Assembly: GCA_027315315.1 (NCBI GenBank)
Contig: DAHUYG010000023.1
Location: 1 to 57,256, forward strand
Reading direction: 5' to 3'
Source: Acidimicrobiaceae bacterium
GTDB taxonomy: Bacteria > Actinomycetota > Acidimicrobiia > Acidimicrobiales > RAAP-2
Length of the DNA: 57,256 bases
Under the pieces are notes generated by a model. The model did not search any database, was not told the origin of the DNA, and was given only the letters and a program-made list of their open reading frames with translations. Made by a program: the position numbers and the translations under genes. The stretch's first letter is position 1; each line of letters starts with the position of its first letter. Positions 42,558-51,443 of the stretch are shown here, piece after piece.

Positions 42558-43775
42558 CTATCGGGCTTCGAGGCAGCGGTGGACCGCGGCGACGAGGGAC
42601 TGCGCCCTTGGATCTGGCGTCATGAAGGACGCCAGATCCCACATCTTGTTCATCGTGTAGCCGAAACCGATGCCCCGGTCAGGGTCGGCGTAGCCGAGCG
42701 ACCCACCCGCCCCCGCGTGGCCGAAGGAGGCCGGACCCCGGTTGTCCGGCTGGCCCGGCACCGGCAACATGAAGCCGAGGGATCGTCGGGTCTCCACGAC
42801 GAGCACCGCGTCGGGCCCGCATACCTGCTCGGTTGCGGCTCGGCGAACAGAGTCGGAGCTGAGCAGCCGGACCCCGTCAACCTCGCCGCCTCTCGCAAGT
42901 GCGCCGTACATCCGCGCGAGCGACCGGGCGTTGGTGTGGCCATTCGCTGCGGGCAGTTCGGCGGATCTCCATTCGGGGCTGTTGTTGCCAGCGGCGAATG
43001 GCACCGAAGCCAGCCCGAGCGAACGGGCGGCGAGCGATTCGGGATTGAGCATCGCCGCGAGGCGCTCCCGCATGGCCTTCGCCTCGGGTGTCTCGTCGAC
43101 GGGGGCCCCAGCGGCGGTCGCCGAGGGGTTGGCCGGGCTTCTCACCAGGTCGGCCACCCGATGGTGCTCCGACGCCGGGGTGCCGACATAGGCGTCGAGG
43201 CCGAGGCGCTCGACCACAGATTCTGCGAAGAAATCGCCGAATCGATCGGCGCCGGACACTCGTCGAACCACCTCGCCCACGAGCCAGCCGTAGGTGACCG
43301 CGTGGTAGCCCTGTCTGCTCCCGGGCTCCCAGACGGGTGCTTGGTGTTCGAGCGCCTCGACCATCCGCTCCCAGTCCAGGGCGGCGCCGGGAGCCAGCTC
43401 CTCATCGACGACCGGAAGGCCCGCCTCGTGGGTGAGGAGTTGGCGGACAGGGATCCGTGCCTTGCCGGCCTGGCCGAACTCCGGCCAGTACTCGACCACC
43501 GGAGCGTCCAGGTCGAGCTGGCCCCGGTCGGCCAGGATGTGGGCACACAGCGCCGTCATCCCTTTGGTCGTCGAGTAGACGTTGACGAGCGTGTCCCGGG
43601 TCCACGGTCGGGTCCGATCCCGATCGGCCCAACCACCCCACAGATCGACGACACTCTCCCCGTCGATGGTTAGTGCGAACGCCGCGCCGACCTCTCCGTG
43701 ATCACGGAAATTTCCCTCGAACGCCTCTCGAACTGGTTCGAATCCTGCACGGCAGGTCCCGTTGATGTTAGGCAT
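42558..43775 (-). CDS. Serine hydrolase, beta-lactamase/EstB family
   Basis: The 405-residue enzyme has the class C-like fold of EstB esterases: VYSTTKGMTA (SxxK nucleophile), YHAVTYGWLVGEVVRRV (Tyr motif), FGHAGAGGSLGYADP in place of the third motif, and MNKMWDL near the end. FEGNFRDHGEVGAAFALTIDGESVVDLWGGWADRDRTRPW opens the domain. Such proteins hydrolyse esters rather than beta-lactams in known cases; the substrate is unknown. No signal peptide is seen. The ATG at 43775 was chosen from family start position. Confidence 0.9.
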   Translation of the reverse strand: MPNINGTCRAGFEPVREAFEGNFRDHGEVGAAFALTIDGESVVDLWGGWADRDRTRPWTRDTLVNVYSTTKGMTALCAHILADRGQLDLDAPVVEYWPEFGQAGKARIPVRQLLTHEAGLPVVDEELAPGAALDWERMVEALEHQAPVWEPGSRQGYHAVTYGWLVGEVVRRVSGADRFGDFFAESVVERLGLDAYVGTPASEHHRVADLVRSPANPSATAAGAPVDETPEAKAMRERLAAMLNPESLAARSLGLASVPFAAGNNSPEWRSAELPAANGHTNARSLARMYGALARGGEVDGVRLLSSDSVRRAATEQVCGPDAVLVVETRRSLGFMLPVPGQPDNRGPASFGHAGAGGSLGYADPDRGIGFGYTMNKMWDLASFMTPDPRAQSLVAAVHRCLEAR

Positions 43776-44098
43776 GTCAGTCACCCCTCCATCTTCGGTC
43801 GGCAACCGCCCGCGCGTCGAACGCAACCGATGTGGGCACCGGTCGGTCGCCTGGTCGCGGCTGGACGGAGTTCCACGCCTTCCGTCCAGGAGAAGATCCG
43901 TCGTCCTCCGTGCGCCGTCCTGGGAGGGTTGGATCGATCGCCGCCGACGGCCGCGGCGAATCACCGCGAACCGCCTTCTGCCGATGCCCGATTCAACGGG
44001 TCCGTTCTGCCTCGGCGCTCGGAGCGGACCTCAGCGGGACACGAGCCCGTACACCATCAGCCGGTATCCCTATACGAGGATCGCTCGGCGCACCTCGA

Positions 44099-44120
44099 AG
44101 CCCACCACTCGGCGGGACGC
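44099..44120 (+). repeat. Orphan IS256-type end
   Basis: These 22 bases match the IS end at 57231-57252 at 21 positions (core AGCCCACCACTCG.CGGGACGC), in the same orientation. No transposase gene adjoins, so it looks like the leftover end of an element that was lost or never complete. The surrounding gap (43776-44166) holds this repeat, the promoter at 44132-44159 and no gene I can support. Confidence 0.6.
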
Positions 44121-44131
44121 ACACCCAGCCA

Positions 44132-44159
44132 TTGACGGCCTGACCCTTATCGATAGAGT
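44132..44159 (+). promoter_or_regulatory. Candidate promoter of the GH4 gene
   Basis: TTGACG (44132-44137), 16-bp spacer, TAGAGT (44154-44159). The -10 ends 7 nt before the ATG at 44167, which fits a leaderless transcript. It begins only 11 bp after the orphan IS end. Confidence 0.5.
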
Positions 44160-44166
44160 CCGCTAC

Positions 44167-45462
44167 ATGGCCAGGATCGTGTTCTTGGGAGCCGGAAGCA
44201 CCGTCTTCGCTCGGAACCTGCTCGGGGACATCCTCGGCTATGAGGAGCTCGCGGAGTCCGAGATTGTGTTGCACGACATCGATCGCGAACGATTGGAGAC
44301 CTCCGAGCTGGTGGCCCGCCGCGTGTCCAGCGCACTCAATGCCCACGCCAAGATCAGCTCGGAGCTTGACCGGAGGAAGGCCCTCGATGGTGCCGACTAC
44401 GCGGTGAACATGATCCAGGTCGGCGGGTACGAGCCGTGTACCGTCACGGACTTCGAGGTGCCGAAGCGTTTCGGCTTGCGTCAGACGATCGGCGACACGG
44501 TCGGGATCGGGGGGATTATGCGTGGCCTTCGGACCATCCCGGTCATCCTCTCGATGTGCGCCGACATGGAAGAGCTGTGTCCAGATGTCTGGTTCTTGAA
44601 TTACACGAACCCGATGGCGATGAACTGTCGAGCCGTGCACCGGGCCACCAGGATCCGCACCGTCGGGCTGTGTCACAGCGTGCAGGGAACGGCCTTCCAA
44701 CTGGCCAAGGACCTCGGCCTTGCCTATAGGGACTTCGACTATCTGGCCGCTGGGATAAACCACATGGCCTTCTACCTGAAGTTCGAGATCGGGGGCGAGG
44801 ACCTCTACCCCCGGCTGCGGGAGCTCGCACGTTCGGGTGCGGTCCCGCCGCATAACCGGGTCCGCTACGAGATGCTGCGACATCTGGGGTACTTCGTGAC
44901 CGAATCCAGCGAACACTTCTCCGAGTATGTCCCTTGGTTCATCAAGCGTGATCGGCCTGATCTCATCGAGCGTTTCAACATCCCGCTGGACGAGTACCCG
45001 CGGCGCTGCCGTGAGCAGATCGCCGGCTGGGAGGCGCAGCGAGCCCGGATGTACTCGGACGCACCGGTCGAAGTACGTAGGAGCTTCGAATACGCGGCCA
45101 CGATCATCCGGAGCATCGAGACCGGGAAGCCGCGGGTCGTCTACGGCAACGTGGCGAACAACGGACTCATCGACAATCTTCTCCAAGGCGCCACGGTCGA
45201 AGTCCCATGCCTTGTCGACGGGAACGGCATCCAGCCCACAAAGGTGGGCAGCTTGCCTCCGCAACTCGCCGCGCTAATCTCGACGAACGTGAGTGTGCAG
45301 GAGCTGACCGTCGAGGCCGCCCTCACCGGGCGTCTCGATCACGTCTATCAAGCGGCCATGATGGACCCACACACTTCCGCGGAACTCGACCTCGATCAGA
45401 TCACCGAAATGGTTGATGCCCTGCTGCTCGAGCATCGCGACTGGGTGCCACTCACGCGGTAG
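44167..45462 (+). CDS. Glycoside hydrolase family 4 (alpha-galactosidase/6-phospho-glycosidase type)
   Basis: The 431-residue enzyme belongs to GH4, which uses NAD+ and Mn2+: a Rossmann start ARIVFLGAGSTVFARNLLGDIL, AVNMIQVGGYEP, the metal and substrate loops WFLNYTNPMAMN and TVGLCHSVQGTAFQL (Cys-His metal site), GINHMAFYLKFE (second metal His) and HFSEYVPWF. The LCHSVQGT and GINHMAFY forms point to the alpha-galactosidase (MelA) and alpha-glucuronidase branch rather than 6-phospho-beta-glucosidases. With the GH42 gene nearby it may degrade galactosides; no sugar transporter gene is present. Confidence 0.92.
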   Translation: MARIVFLGAGSTVFARNLLGDILGYEELAESEIVLHDIDRERLETSELVARRVSSALNAHAKISSELDRRKALDGADYAVNMIQVGGYEPCTVTDFEVPKRFGLRQTIGDTVGIGGIMRGLRTIPVILSMCADMEELCPDVWFLNYTNPMAMNCRAVHRATRIRTVGLCHSVQGTAFQLAKDLGLAYRDFDYLAAGINHMAFYLKFEIGGEDLYPRLRELARSGAVPPHNRVRYEMLRHLGYFVTESSEHFSEYVPWFIKRDRPDLIERFNIPLDEYPRRCREQIAGWEAQRARMYSDAPVEVRRSFEYAATIIRSIETGKPRVVYGNVANNGLIDNLLQGATVEVPCLVDGNGIQPTKVGSLPPQLAALISTNVSVQELTVEAALTGRLDHVYQAAMMDPHTSAELDLDQITEMVDALLLEHRDWVPLTR

Positions 45463-45619
45463 GGGATCCCCTTCGACGTCAGGAGGTCCGTCCTGAGTTG
45501 CTAGCACCAGGCAAGGCCTGCGCACACCGTGATCGAGGCGATCGGGGGATGGGACGAGAGCTTGACGGACCCGTGCCCGCGCAGCAAAGACGTCTATCCC
45601 ACTGGCGTAGCTCAAGTGG

Positions 45620-45634
45620 TATCATAACATTATG
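45620..45634 (+). promoter_or_regulatory. vapB promoter with overlapping palindrome
   Basis: TATCAT (45620-45625) is a -10 element 7 nt before the ATG at 45632, giving a leaderless start. CATAA-CA-TTATG (45623-45634) is a perfect inverted repeat covering the -10 and the start codon, a natural site for autorepression by the AbrB-type antitoxin. The AT-rich patch stands out from its surroundings. Confidence 0.55.
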
Positions 45635-45877
45635 AGTGGGACATATACTGTTGTCGTGGGTGACAGGGGTCGCCTAGTGGTACCCGTCGAGGTTCGTAAT
45701 CACGCTGGCCTGGTTGAAGGCTCGACTCTTGTGCTGCTCGAGACGCCGTCGGGGATCGTCCTCATGACCCAGCGACAGCTCCGCGACCGGGTTCGATCGG
45801 AGCTCTCTGGTCTCGACCTAGTTGGCGAGCTGCTCGCCGAGCGCCGCCTCACGGCCGCGAGCGAGGATCTCGCGTGA
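45632..45877 (+). CDS. vapB: VapB-type antitoxin, SpoVT/AbrB fold
   Basis: The 81-residue protein has the swapped-hairpin AbrB domain: YTVVVGDRGRLVVPVEVRNHAGLVEGSTLVLLETPSGIVLMTQRQL (residues 5-50). A charged C-terminal tail (LVGELLAERRLTAASEDLA) is the usual toxin-neutralising part. The stop overlaps the toxin GTG start (GTGA), the standard coupling in type II modules. It should bind its own promoter palindrome and hold the PIN toxin in an inactive complex. Confidence 0.9.
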   Translation: MSGTYTVVVGDRGRLVVPVEVRNHAGLVEGSTLVLLETPSGIVLMTQRQLRDRVRSELSGLDLVGELLAERRLTAASEDLA

Positions 45878-46239
45878 ATGTTGTTGATGCCTCGGTCCTC
45901 CTCGCGTTCGTCCAGGGCGAGGAGGGCAGCGACCGAGCTGAGACCCTTCTGATTGATGGCGCCAGCTGCGGTGCCGCGAACTGGTCAGAGGTCGCTCAGA
46001 AGGTCCGTGCCGCTGATTGCGATTGGGGTCTGGTGCGGGCACTGCTCGACAGTTACAACCTCACGATTGAACCGGTCATCAAGGACGATGCCGAGTGGGC
46101 AGCCGATCGCTGGCGCAAGGGCGAGGGCCTATCGCTCGCTGATCGACTATGTCTCGCTCTCGGCGGGCGATTGGGCGTCGACGTGTGGACCGCCGACGTC
46201 AGCTGGGGTTCCGACGCGAGGGTCCGGCAGCTCCGCTGA
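45874..46239 (+). CDS. vapC: VapC-type PIN-domain ribonuclease toxin
   Basis: The 121-residue PIN protein has the acidic catalytic set: Asp in NVVDASVLLAF, Glu in CGAANWSEVAQKV, Asp in GLSLADRLCLALG and Asp in DVWTADVSW. Length and order are normal. VapC toxins cut tRNA or rRNA when freed from the antitoxin. The VapBC pair lies between the GH4 gene and a transposase relic, so it may have come by transfer. The module looks intact. Confidence 0.9.
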   Translation: MNVVDASVLLAFVQGEEGSDRAETLLIDGASCGAANWSEVAQKVRAADCDWGLVRALLDSYNLTIEPVIKDDAEWAADRWRKGEGLSLADRLCLALGGRLGVDVWTADVSWGSDARVRQLR

Positions 46240-46516
46240 CAAGTGGAATGGAGAAGGCGGCGTCGTTTGCCCGCAGCTCCTTGCAACATATGTCTCGGTG
46301 CTCTCCTGCACGCTGCCGAGGAACGAGGCCTCGCTGTGTCGGGCGATCGAGGGGGCCTTCCTAGTGCGGAACCTTCCCGCGGACGTGCCACCAAACTCCC
46401 GATAGCCGGGAACTCCGGGGGGAGGACGGGCACCTCCAAGCCCCGAGGTCCGGGACATCGCCGACCTGGCCATGCCGCCTCGGGGGTGCGCCGGGACCCC
46501 TCCGCGCCTCCTATGA

Positions 46517-46995
46517 GAAGACGGTTACCGCTATGTCCGACACGCAAAGCCCGACAACGACAGGGCCACCCGGTGGAAGTGCCCCTTCTGCGCAGGGCCC
46601 CTGCGGAGCCGACAGCTGCCCTCCACCATGCCCAACTCGCGCTCGGCTCCTTTGGTTGAGCTTCCCGAATGGGTGACCCAGTGCTGCAACGGGACGCTGT
46701 CGGCGCCCCCGGCCGAGCTCCCGCTCACCCAGAAGATCCCCTATGGCACGACGGCGTGGCGCATCTCCATGTATCGGCGCCAGGCCGTGGAATCGGTGAA
46801 CGCAGCCCTCCAGGGCTCCTTCGCCAACGTCGCTCGGGGCTTCGTCCGGGTTTCGGGGTGGTGAAGATCACGATCCTGCTCGGGTTCACGGTCGCAGCAC
46901 TCAATGTCGACCGGGTCCGGAGCTTCCGGGCCAAGCTCGCCGGGGTGGCCGGCCCAGCCCAGGAGGCGGGCCAAGCGGCGACAAGGCACCTACGT
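46517..46995 (+). pseudogene. Transposase C-terminal relic
   Basis: The plus strand reads DGYRYVRHAKPDNDRATRWKCPFCAGPL, then KIPYGTTAWRISMYRRQAVESVNAALQGSFANVARGFVRV, and in the next frame KITILLGFTVAALNVDRVRSFRAKLAG. This is the C-terminal part of an actinobacterial DDE transposase with a zinc-ribbon-like CPFC insertion. A stop at 46514-46516 and a frame change near 46855 show it is dead, and no N-terminal half is visible. The stretch before it (46240-46516) has no gene I can support. The IS family is not certain; it differs from the IS256-type at the window end. Confidence 0.7.
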
Positions 46996-47061
46996 CGAGT
47001 GCATCCCGGCGGATCCCGAACGGTTCGAGGACGAGACCGAGGGTCCGCCCGGCTGACCGAC

Positions 47062-48291
47062 TCACGCTGGCGGGACGCCAGCGAGCCCCGCTGCGGATGG
47101 GCCAGCATGTTGTTCAGCGCGAGCACGTGCCCACTCGGTGACTATCTCGTCCGGCTGGTCTTCCCCGAGCAGGGGACCCCGCCTGGTCGGATCGGCGGGG
47201 GTGCGCGTGAACTTGATCGGTTGCCCGGCGATGGTGACAGGGTCGGGGCAACCGGGTTCCTCCACGTCGACCAGCATTCGCCGGACAGCCGCGTGCTGGT
47301 CGGCGAAGACGGCGCTGACGTCGTTAACCGGCCCGATCGGGACGGAACCACCGAGAGAGGACACCACCTCCCGGTTGGTTCTGGCCAGGAGCCAGTCGCC
47401 GAGTGCCGACCGAACCTCCGAGCAATGGCGGACCCGCGCCGAGTTGGTCGCGTAGCGTTCGTCGCTGGCCATGTCCGGCCGGCCGATCACCTCGGCGATG
47501 ATCCTCCAGTGGCGGTCGCTCGGCGCGGCGACGGCCACCCATCCATCCCCCGTCTTGAATATGTCGAAAGGGCACAGCAGCGGGTGACCGTTTCCCTGCG
47601 GCCTCGGGACCGCGCCGGTGTAGGAGTGCTGGTACACGATCCGTTCGCTCAGGCCGAGCACCGCGTCGTACATGGCCACGTCGAGGAACTGCCCCTCGCC
47701 GGTTTGCTCGGCGTGGCGGACGGCGGCGACGATGCCGAGCGCGGCCAGGGCGCCCGGGAAGATGTCGCCGATTCCCGGCCCGGCCTTGATCGGGGCGCCG
47801 TCGGTTGTCCCGGTAACGCTCAGGAACCCGCCCATGGCCTGGGCGACGACGTCGAAAGCCGGCCATGACACGTACGGGCTTTCGCCCGTGCGCGGGTCGC
47901 CGAAACCTCTGACAGCGGCATAGACGAGCCGGGGATTCACCGCCGCCAGGGTCTCGTACGCGAGCCCAAGGCGTTCCATCACCCCGGCGGAGTAGTTCTC
48001 GACAACCACGTCGGCGTGCTCCACGAGGGCCAAGAAGCGGTCACGGCCTTCTTTCGTCTTGAGGTCCAAGACGATGCTGCGCTTGCCGCGGTTGACCGAC
48101 TGGAAGTACCCGCCCAAGCCGGAGTCGGGTCCGTCACCCTTGAACGGTCCCACGTGTCGGGTGGCATCTCCCGTGGGCGGTTCCACCTTTACGACGTCGG
48201 CGCCCAGGTCCGACAGGAGCATGGTGGCGTAGGGGCCCGACAGCATGGCGGTGAGGTCCAATACCCTCATTGGTGCCAGGGGTCCGCTCAT
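47062..48291 (-). CDS. Class III CoA transferase (CaiB/BaiF family)
   Basis: The 409-residue protein has the family start MRVLDLTAMLSGPYATMLLSDLGADVVKVEPPTGDATR, VENYSAGVMERLGL and the nucleophile Asp in KAGPGIGDIFPGALAALG. Such enzymes move CoA between carboxylic acids. It is the last gene of an operon with a CitE-like lyase and MaoC hydratases. That combination (CoA transferase, hydratase, lyase) is the layout of itaconate degradation and of the mesaconyl-CoA steps of the 3-hydroxypropionate cycle. Succinyl-CoA:itaconate or mesaconate transferase activity is therefore possible, but formyl- or carnitine-type activity cannot be excluded. Confidence 0.88.
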   Translation of the reverse strand: MSGPLAPMRVLDLTAMLSGPYATMLLSDLGADVVKVEPPTGDATRHVGPFKGDGPDSGLGGYFQSVNRGKRSIVLDLKTKEGRDRFLALVEHADVVVENYSAGVMERLGLAYETLAAVNPRLVYAAVRGFGDPRTGESPYVSWPAFDVVAQAMGGFLSVTGTTDGAPIKAGPGIGDIFPGALAALGIVAAVRHAEQTGEGQFLDVAMYDAVLGLSERIVYQHSYTGAVPRPQGNGHPLLCPFDIFKTGDGWVAVAAPSDRHWRIIAEVIGRPDMASDERYATNSARVRHCSEVRSALGDWLLARTNREVVSSLGGSVPIGPVNDVSAVFADQHAAVRRMLVDVEEPGCPDPVTIAGQPIKFTRTPADPTRRGPLLGEDQPDEIVTEWARARAEQHAGPSAAGLAGVPPA

Positions 48292-48295
48292 CGGC

Positions 48296-49228
48296 TCACA
48301 GCAGGCCGCACTGTCTTGCCCGCTCGACGGTTACCTGGAACAGGCGGGCGGTGGCGGCGTCGATCATGACGCCGTGGAAGCTCGCGGCACCCAATCCCTC
48401 CGCCTCGGCTTCCTCCACGGCCCGTATGGCGGCCAGGGCCTCCTCGATCTCCTCTCGGGTGGGGGCAAACACCCGGTTGGCGATCTCGATCTGGCTGGGA
48501 TGGATGCACCACTTGCCGACCCCTCCGAGCATGGAGAAGGTCTGGGCGATCCGCTCGTAGCCCCCGGGATTCCCGAAGTTCGCGTAGGGCCCGTCGATGG
48601 CGTCGACGCCGGCCGAGCGGGCTGCCACGACCATGCGGGTGCGCGCGTAGTGCCACACGTCGCCGGGGTACGGCTCTCCGGAGGCGCCTTCGGACCCGCC
48701 GATATGAGACAGGCGCATCCCCTGGCTGGCCGAGAGGTCGCCGACCCCGAGGATCATCGCCTCCAGACGGTCGCTGGATCTGGCGATCTCGTCCACGCTC
48801 TGGAGCGCTTGAACCTCCTCGATGAGGACTTCGATGCCGATCCGCCCCACCTCCAAGCCCAGCTTCTTTTCGAGCTGCGTGAGCATGTCGTCGACGAACC
48901 AGACGTCGCGGGCGCCTTTGACCTTAGGGATGATGATCACGTCGACGTTGGCGCCCGCCTCGCCGACCACTTCCATGAGGTCGTCGTGACACCACTGTGT
49001 CTCCACGCCGTTGATGCGGTAGCTGCGCACGCTCCGGCCCCAGTCCAGGTCGTTGAGGGCCTCGGAGATGTTGCGTCGGGAACCGGGCTTGGCGGCCGGG
49101 GCTACTGCGTCCTCCAGGTCGAGGAACACCAGGTCGGCTTCGCTCGCGGCCGCCTTGGCGATCATCTTGGTTGAGGTGGCCGGTGTGGACAGCTCGGATC
49201 GGCGTAGGCGCTCGGGTCGGTCGGTCAT
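48296..49228 (-). CDS. CitE-like HpcH/HpaI-family CoA-ester lyase
   Basis: The 310-residue TIM-barrel protein has ELSTPATSTKMIAKAAASEADLVFLDLEDAV (CoA and substrate loop), NISEALNDLDW, IIPKVKGARD, GIEVLIEEVQALQSVDEIA (catalytic Glu region), ILGVGDLSASQGM and GGVGKWCIHPSQIEIANRVF. It resembles the Rv2498c-type beta-hydroxyacyl-CoA lyases that cut citramalyl-CoA to pyruvate and acetyl-CoA in itaconate dissimilation. It lies 4 bp upstream of the CoA transferase and 11 bp after a MaoC hydratase, which agrees with that pathway. Confidence 0.88.
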   Translation of the reverse strand: MTDRPERLRRSELSTPATSTKMIAKAAASEADLVFLDLEDAVAPAAKPGSRRNISEALNDLDWGRSVRSYRINGVETQWCHDDLMEVVGEAGANVDVIIIPKVKGARDVWFVDDMLTQLEKKLGLEVGRIGIEVLIEEVQALQSVDEIARSSDRLEAMILGVGDLSASQGMRLSHIGGSEGASGEPYPGDVWHYARTRMVVAARSAGVDAIDGPYANFGNPGGYERIAQTFSMLGGVGKWCIHPSQIEIANRVFAPTREEIEEALAAIRAVEEAEAEGLGAASFHGVMIDAATARLFQVTVERARQCGLL

Positions 49229-49239
49229 GGCTCTCCTGA

Positions 49240-49770
49240 TCATCCGGGCTCGTTTTCTCGTGCCCCGGGCGGTCGACCGGCGTCGGGGCGGCCGTAGCCG
49301 CGGCGCTTGACCAGCACGGTGCGCTCGAGCTCGCACACCACCTGGCCGTGCTGGTTTCTCCCCCAGTGCTTGAACCTGACGACGCCGGCGTCGGGCACGT
49401 CGGGCGCGTCTTCGGTGGCGAGCACCTCGCTGAAAGCGGTGATGGTGTCGCCGTGGTGCACGGGCAGCCGGAAACGGACCTTGTCCAGCCCGAGCTCCGC
49501 GAGCGCGTTCTCGGCGGTGTCCTGGCTGGCAAGGCCGACGGTCAGCGAACCGGTGATCAGACCGAAGACAAGCCGACCGTCGCCGAGCTGGGAACCGCGG
49601 AGCGCTTCTTCGTTCCAGTGTGCCTGCGCGGAGTTCATCACCTGCTTGGTGAGGTAGTTGTTCTCCACCTCGCCGATGGTGGCGCCGCGGAAGTGACGCA
49701 TCCGCTGGCCGACGGAGAAGTCCTCGAAGTAGTTCGAGTCACCGGTGAGGTGGGTGGTGTCGTCGTCCAT
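49240..49770 (-). CDS. MaoC-family hydratase
   Basis: The 176-residue hot-dog protein reads YFEDFSVGQRMRHFRGATIGEVENNYLTKQVMNSAQAHWNEEAL, GRLVFGLITGSLTVGLASQDTAENALAELGLDKVRFRLPVHHGDTI and ERTVLVKRR. It looks like the Rv2499c/mesaconyl-CoA hydratase branch, which keeps His in AHWNEE but lacks the usual D..N.xH pair of R-hydratases. In this operon it could hydrate itaconyl-CoA or mesaconyl-CoA to citramalyl- or methylmalyl-CoA for the CitE-like lyase. It starts 8 bp after the acyl-CoA dehydrogenase gene. Confidence 0.85.
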   Translation of the reverse strand: MDDDTTHLTGDSNYFEDFSVGQRMRHFRGATIGEVENNYLTKQVMNSAQAHWNEEALRGSQLGDGRLVFGLITGSLTVGLASQDTAENALAELGLDKVRFRLPVHHGDTITAFSEVLATEDAPDVPDAGVVRFKHWGRNQHGQVVCELERTVLVKRRGYGRPDAGRPPGARENEPG

Positions 49771-49777
49771 GACGGTC

Positions 49778-50989
49778 CTAGCCGAGCGCGCTCGGGGGCA
49801 GGAGCCGGTCGGAGACGAGACGGAGCATGATCTCGCTCGTGCCTTCGAAGATCTTGGTGAGACGGGCGTCGCGCCAGTAGCGCTCGATCGGCAGGTCGGT
49901 GGTGTAACCGGCTCCGCCGTGGAGCTGGAGCGCCTCGGAGGTGACCCGCTCGGACATCTCCGCTGCGAGGTACTTGACCATCGCCGCCTGGGCTTCCGAG
50001 GGCTCTCCCGTGTCGATGTCCGCGGCTACCTGGTACATGAGGGCCCGGCAGGCAGCGATCTCCGAGGCCATGGTGGCGATTTTGAACCGGGTCACCTGGA
50101 AGTCGGAGATGCGCCGCCCGAACTGCTCGCGTTGTTGTACGTAGACGATCGAGTCCTCGAGCGCCGCTCGCGCCAGGCCGATCGAGCGGGCCGCGGTGTG
50201 GATCCGGGGCGTGGTCATGCCCGCGGCGGTCCGTTTGAATCCCTCGTCCCCGTTCGCGCTGTCCGATTCGTGGCCGATGAGGCAGTCATCGGGAACGAAG
50301 CAGTCGTCGAATGACAGTTCGTAGGTGTGCCACCCGTGGTAACCGATCTTCCGGATCGGGTTGCCGGAAACACCAGGTGGGAACGACCCCGGTTGCTTGT
50401 GGACCACGAACTGGCGGATCCCTGCGTGCCGGTTCATGGGGTCGTAGGGCGTGTTGCGGGCTACGACGACGATGCAATCCGCCTGATCGGCGAAAGTGCA
50501 CCACATCTTCTGACCGTTGAGCACCCAGCCGCCGTCGACCTTGTCCGCCCGGGTCCGGATGGACGCGATGTCGGAGCCGGCGCCGGGCTCGGACATGGCG
50601 AACGCCCCGAGCCACTCGCCTCGGGCCGCCTTCGGCAGGTAGACGGCCCGCTGGCCAGGGTCGAGCGCCGCTACCAGACCCGCTCGGGCAATGATGCTGG
50701 CGACGCTCATCCAGGCCCGGGCGAGCTCTTCGGTGACCAGGGCGTACTCGAACACGCCCAAGCCGAGACCGTCGTACTTCTCGGGGATCATGATCCCGAA
50801 GAAGCCGAGCCGGCCCATCTCCTCGCGGATGGCTTCGGGTATGAGGCCGCGCTGCGGATCGAGCTCGTTGGCGGCGGGCAGCACCTTGTCCATGGCGAAA
50901 GCCCTCGCCATCTCCTGCATGGCGACCCGATCGTCGGTCCGGTAGGTGGAGGGTATGGGGGGTCGCGGGTCGAGAAGCGGTCGGGGCAT
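49778..50989 (-). CDS. Acyl-CoA dehydrogenase
   Basis: The 403-residue flavoenzyme has FAMSEPGAGSDIASIRTRA (FAD and substrate loop), GWVLNGQKMWCTFADQAD, a QQREQFGRRISDFQ stretch, LQLHGGAGYTTDLPIERYWRDARL and the catalytic Glu in TKIFEGTSEIMLRLV. It oxidises acyl-CoA to the 2-enoyl ester with electron-transferring flavoprotein. In M. tuberculosis FadE19 (Rv2500c) sits next to Rv2499c and Rv2498c in the same relative order. I chose the ATG at 50989 (one base after the upstream stop); a TTG at 51010 would lie inside the previous gene. Confidence 0.93.
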   Translation of the reverse strand: MPRPLLDPRPPIPSTYRTDDRVAMQEMARAFAMDKVLPAANELDPQRGLIPEAIREEMGRLGFFGIMIPEKYDGLGLGVFEYALVTEELARAWMSVASIIARAGLVAALDPGQRAVYLPKAARGEWLGAFAMSEPGAGSDIASIRTRADKVDGGWVLNGQKMWCTFADQADCIVVVARNTPYDPMNRHAGIRQFVVHKQPGSFPPGVSGNPIRKIGYHGWHTYELSFDDCFVPDDCLIGHESDSANGDEGFKRTAAGMTTPRIHTAARSIGLARAALEDSIVYVQQREQFGRRISDFQVTRFKIATMASEIAACRALMYQVAADIDTGEPSEAQAAMVKYLAAEMSERVTSEALQLHGGAGYTTDLPIERYWRDARLTKIFEGTSEIMLRLVSDRLLPPSALG

Positions 50990-50990
50990 C

Positions 50991-51443
50991 TCAGCGCCCC
51001 CGCTTGGCAACGAGGTTGGTACGCCGGTAGGACACGACGAGGTCGCCTCGCTGGTTGCGGGCCTCGGTGCGCCACGTCACGATGCCGTCGCGGGGGCGGC
51101 TGGAGGACTCGACGGCAGAGACGACCTCGGAGCGCGCGGTGAGCGTGTCCCCCGGGTACACGGGCCTGTGGAAGACCACGTCCTCCATGCCGAGGAACGG
51201 GCCGCCCGCCTCGCTCAGGTCCTCGACCGACAACCCCACCACGGTGCACAGGACGAGCATCGGGTTGACCACGACGTCAGGGTGGCCGAGGGACCGGGCG
51301 TACTCGACGTTGAGATGGAGAGGGTTCCAGTTACAGGTGGCGGTGCTGAAAAGGGCGTTGTCGCCGGTGGTGATGGTCCGGCCCCAATGGTGCCGGAAGA
51401 CCTGACCTTCCCCGAAGTCCTCGAACCCGCGGCCTTTGGCCAT
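50991..51443 (-). CDS. MaoC-like dehydratase (second copy)
   Basis: The domain of about 150 residues reads GFEDFGEGQVFRHHWGRTITTGDNALFSTATCNWNPLHLNVEYARSLGHPDVVVNPMLVL, with the canonical D...NPxH R-hydratase pair, and ends RTNLVAKRGR. It therefore belongs to the catalytic R-specific enoyl-CoA hydratase type, unlike the other MaoC copy. It is the first gene of the operon. The start is uncertain: the ATG at 51443 fits the family, while an ATG at 51563 has an AGGGG site upstream and adds 40 low-complexity residues. Confidence 0.82.
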   Translation of the reverse strand: MAKGRGFEDFGEGQVFRHHWGRTITTGDNALFSTATCNWNPLHLNVEYARSLGHPDVVVNPMLVLCTVVGLSVEDLSEAGGPFLGMEDVVFHRPVYPGDTLTARSEVVSAVESSSRPRDGIVTWRTEARNQRGDLVVSYRRTNLVAKRGR

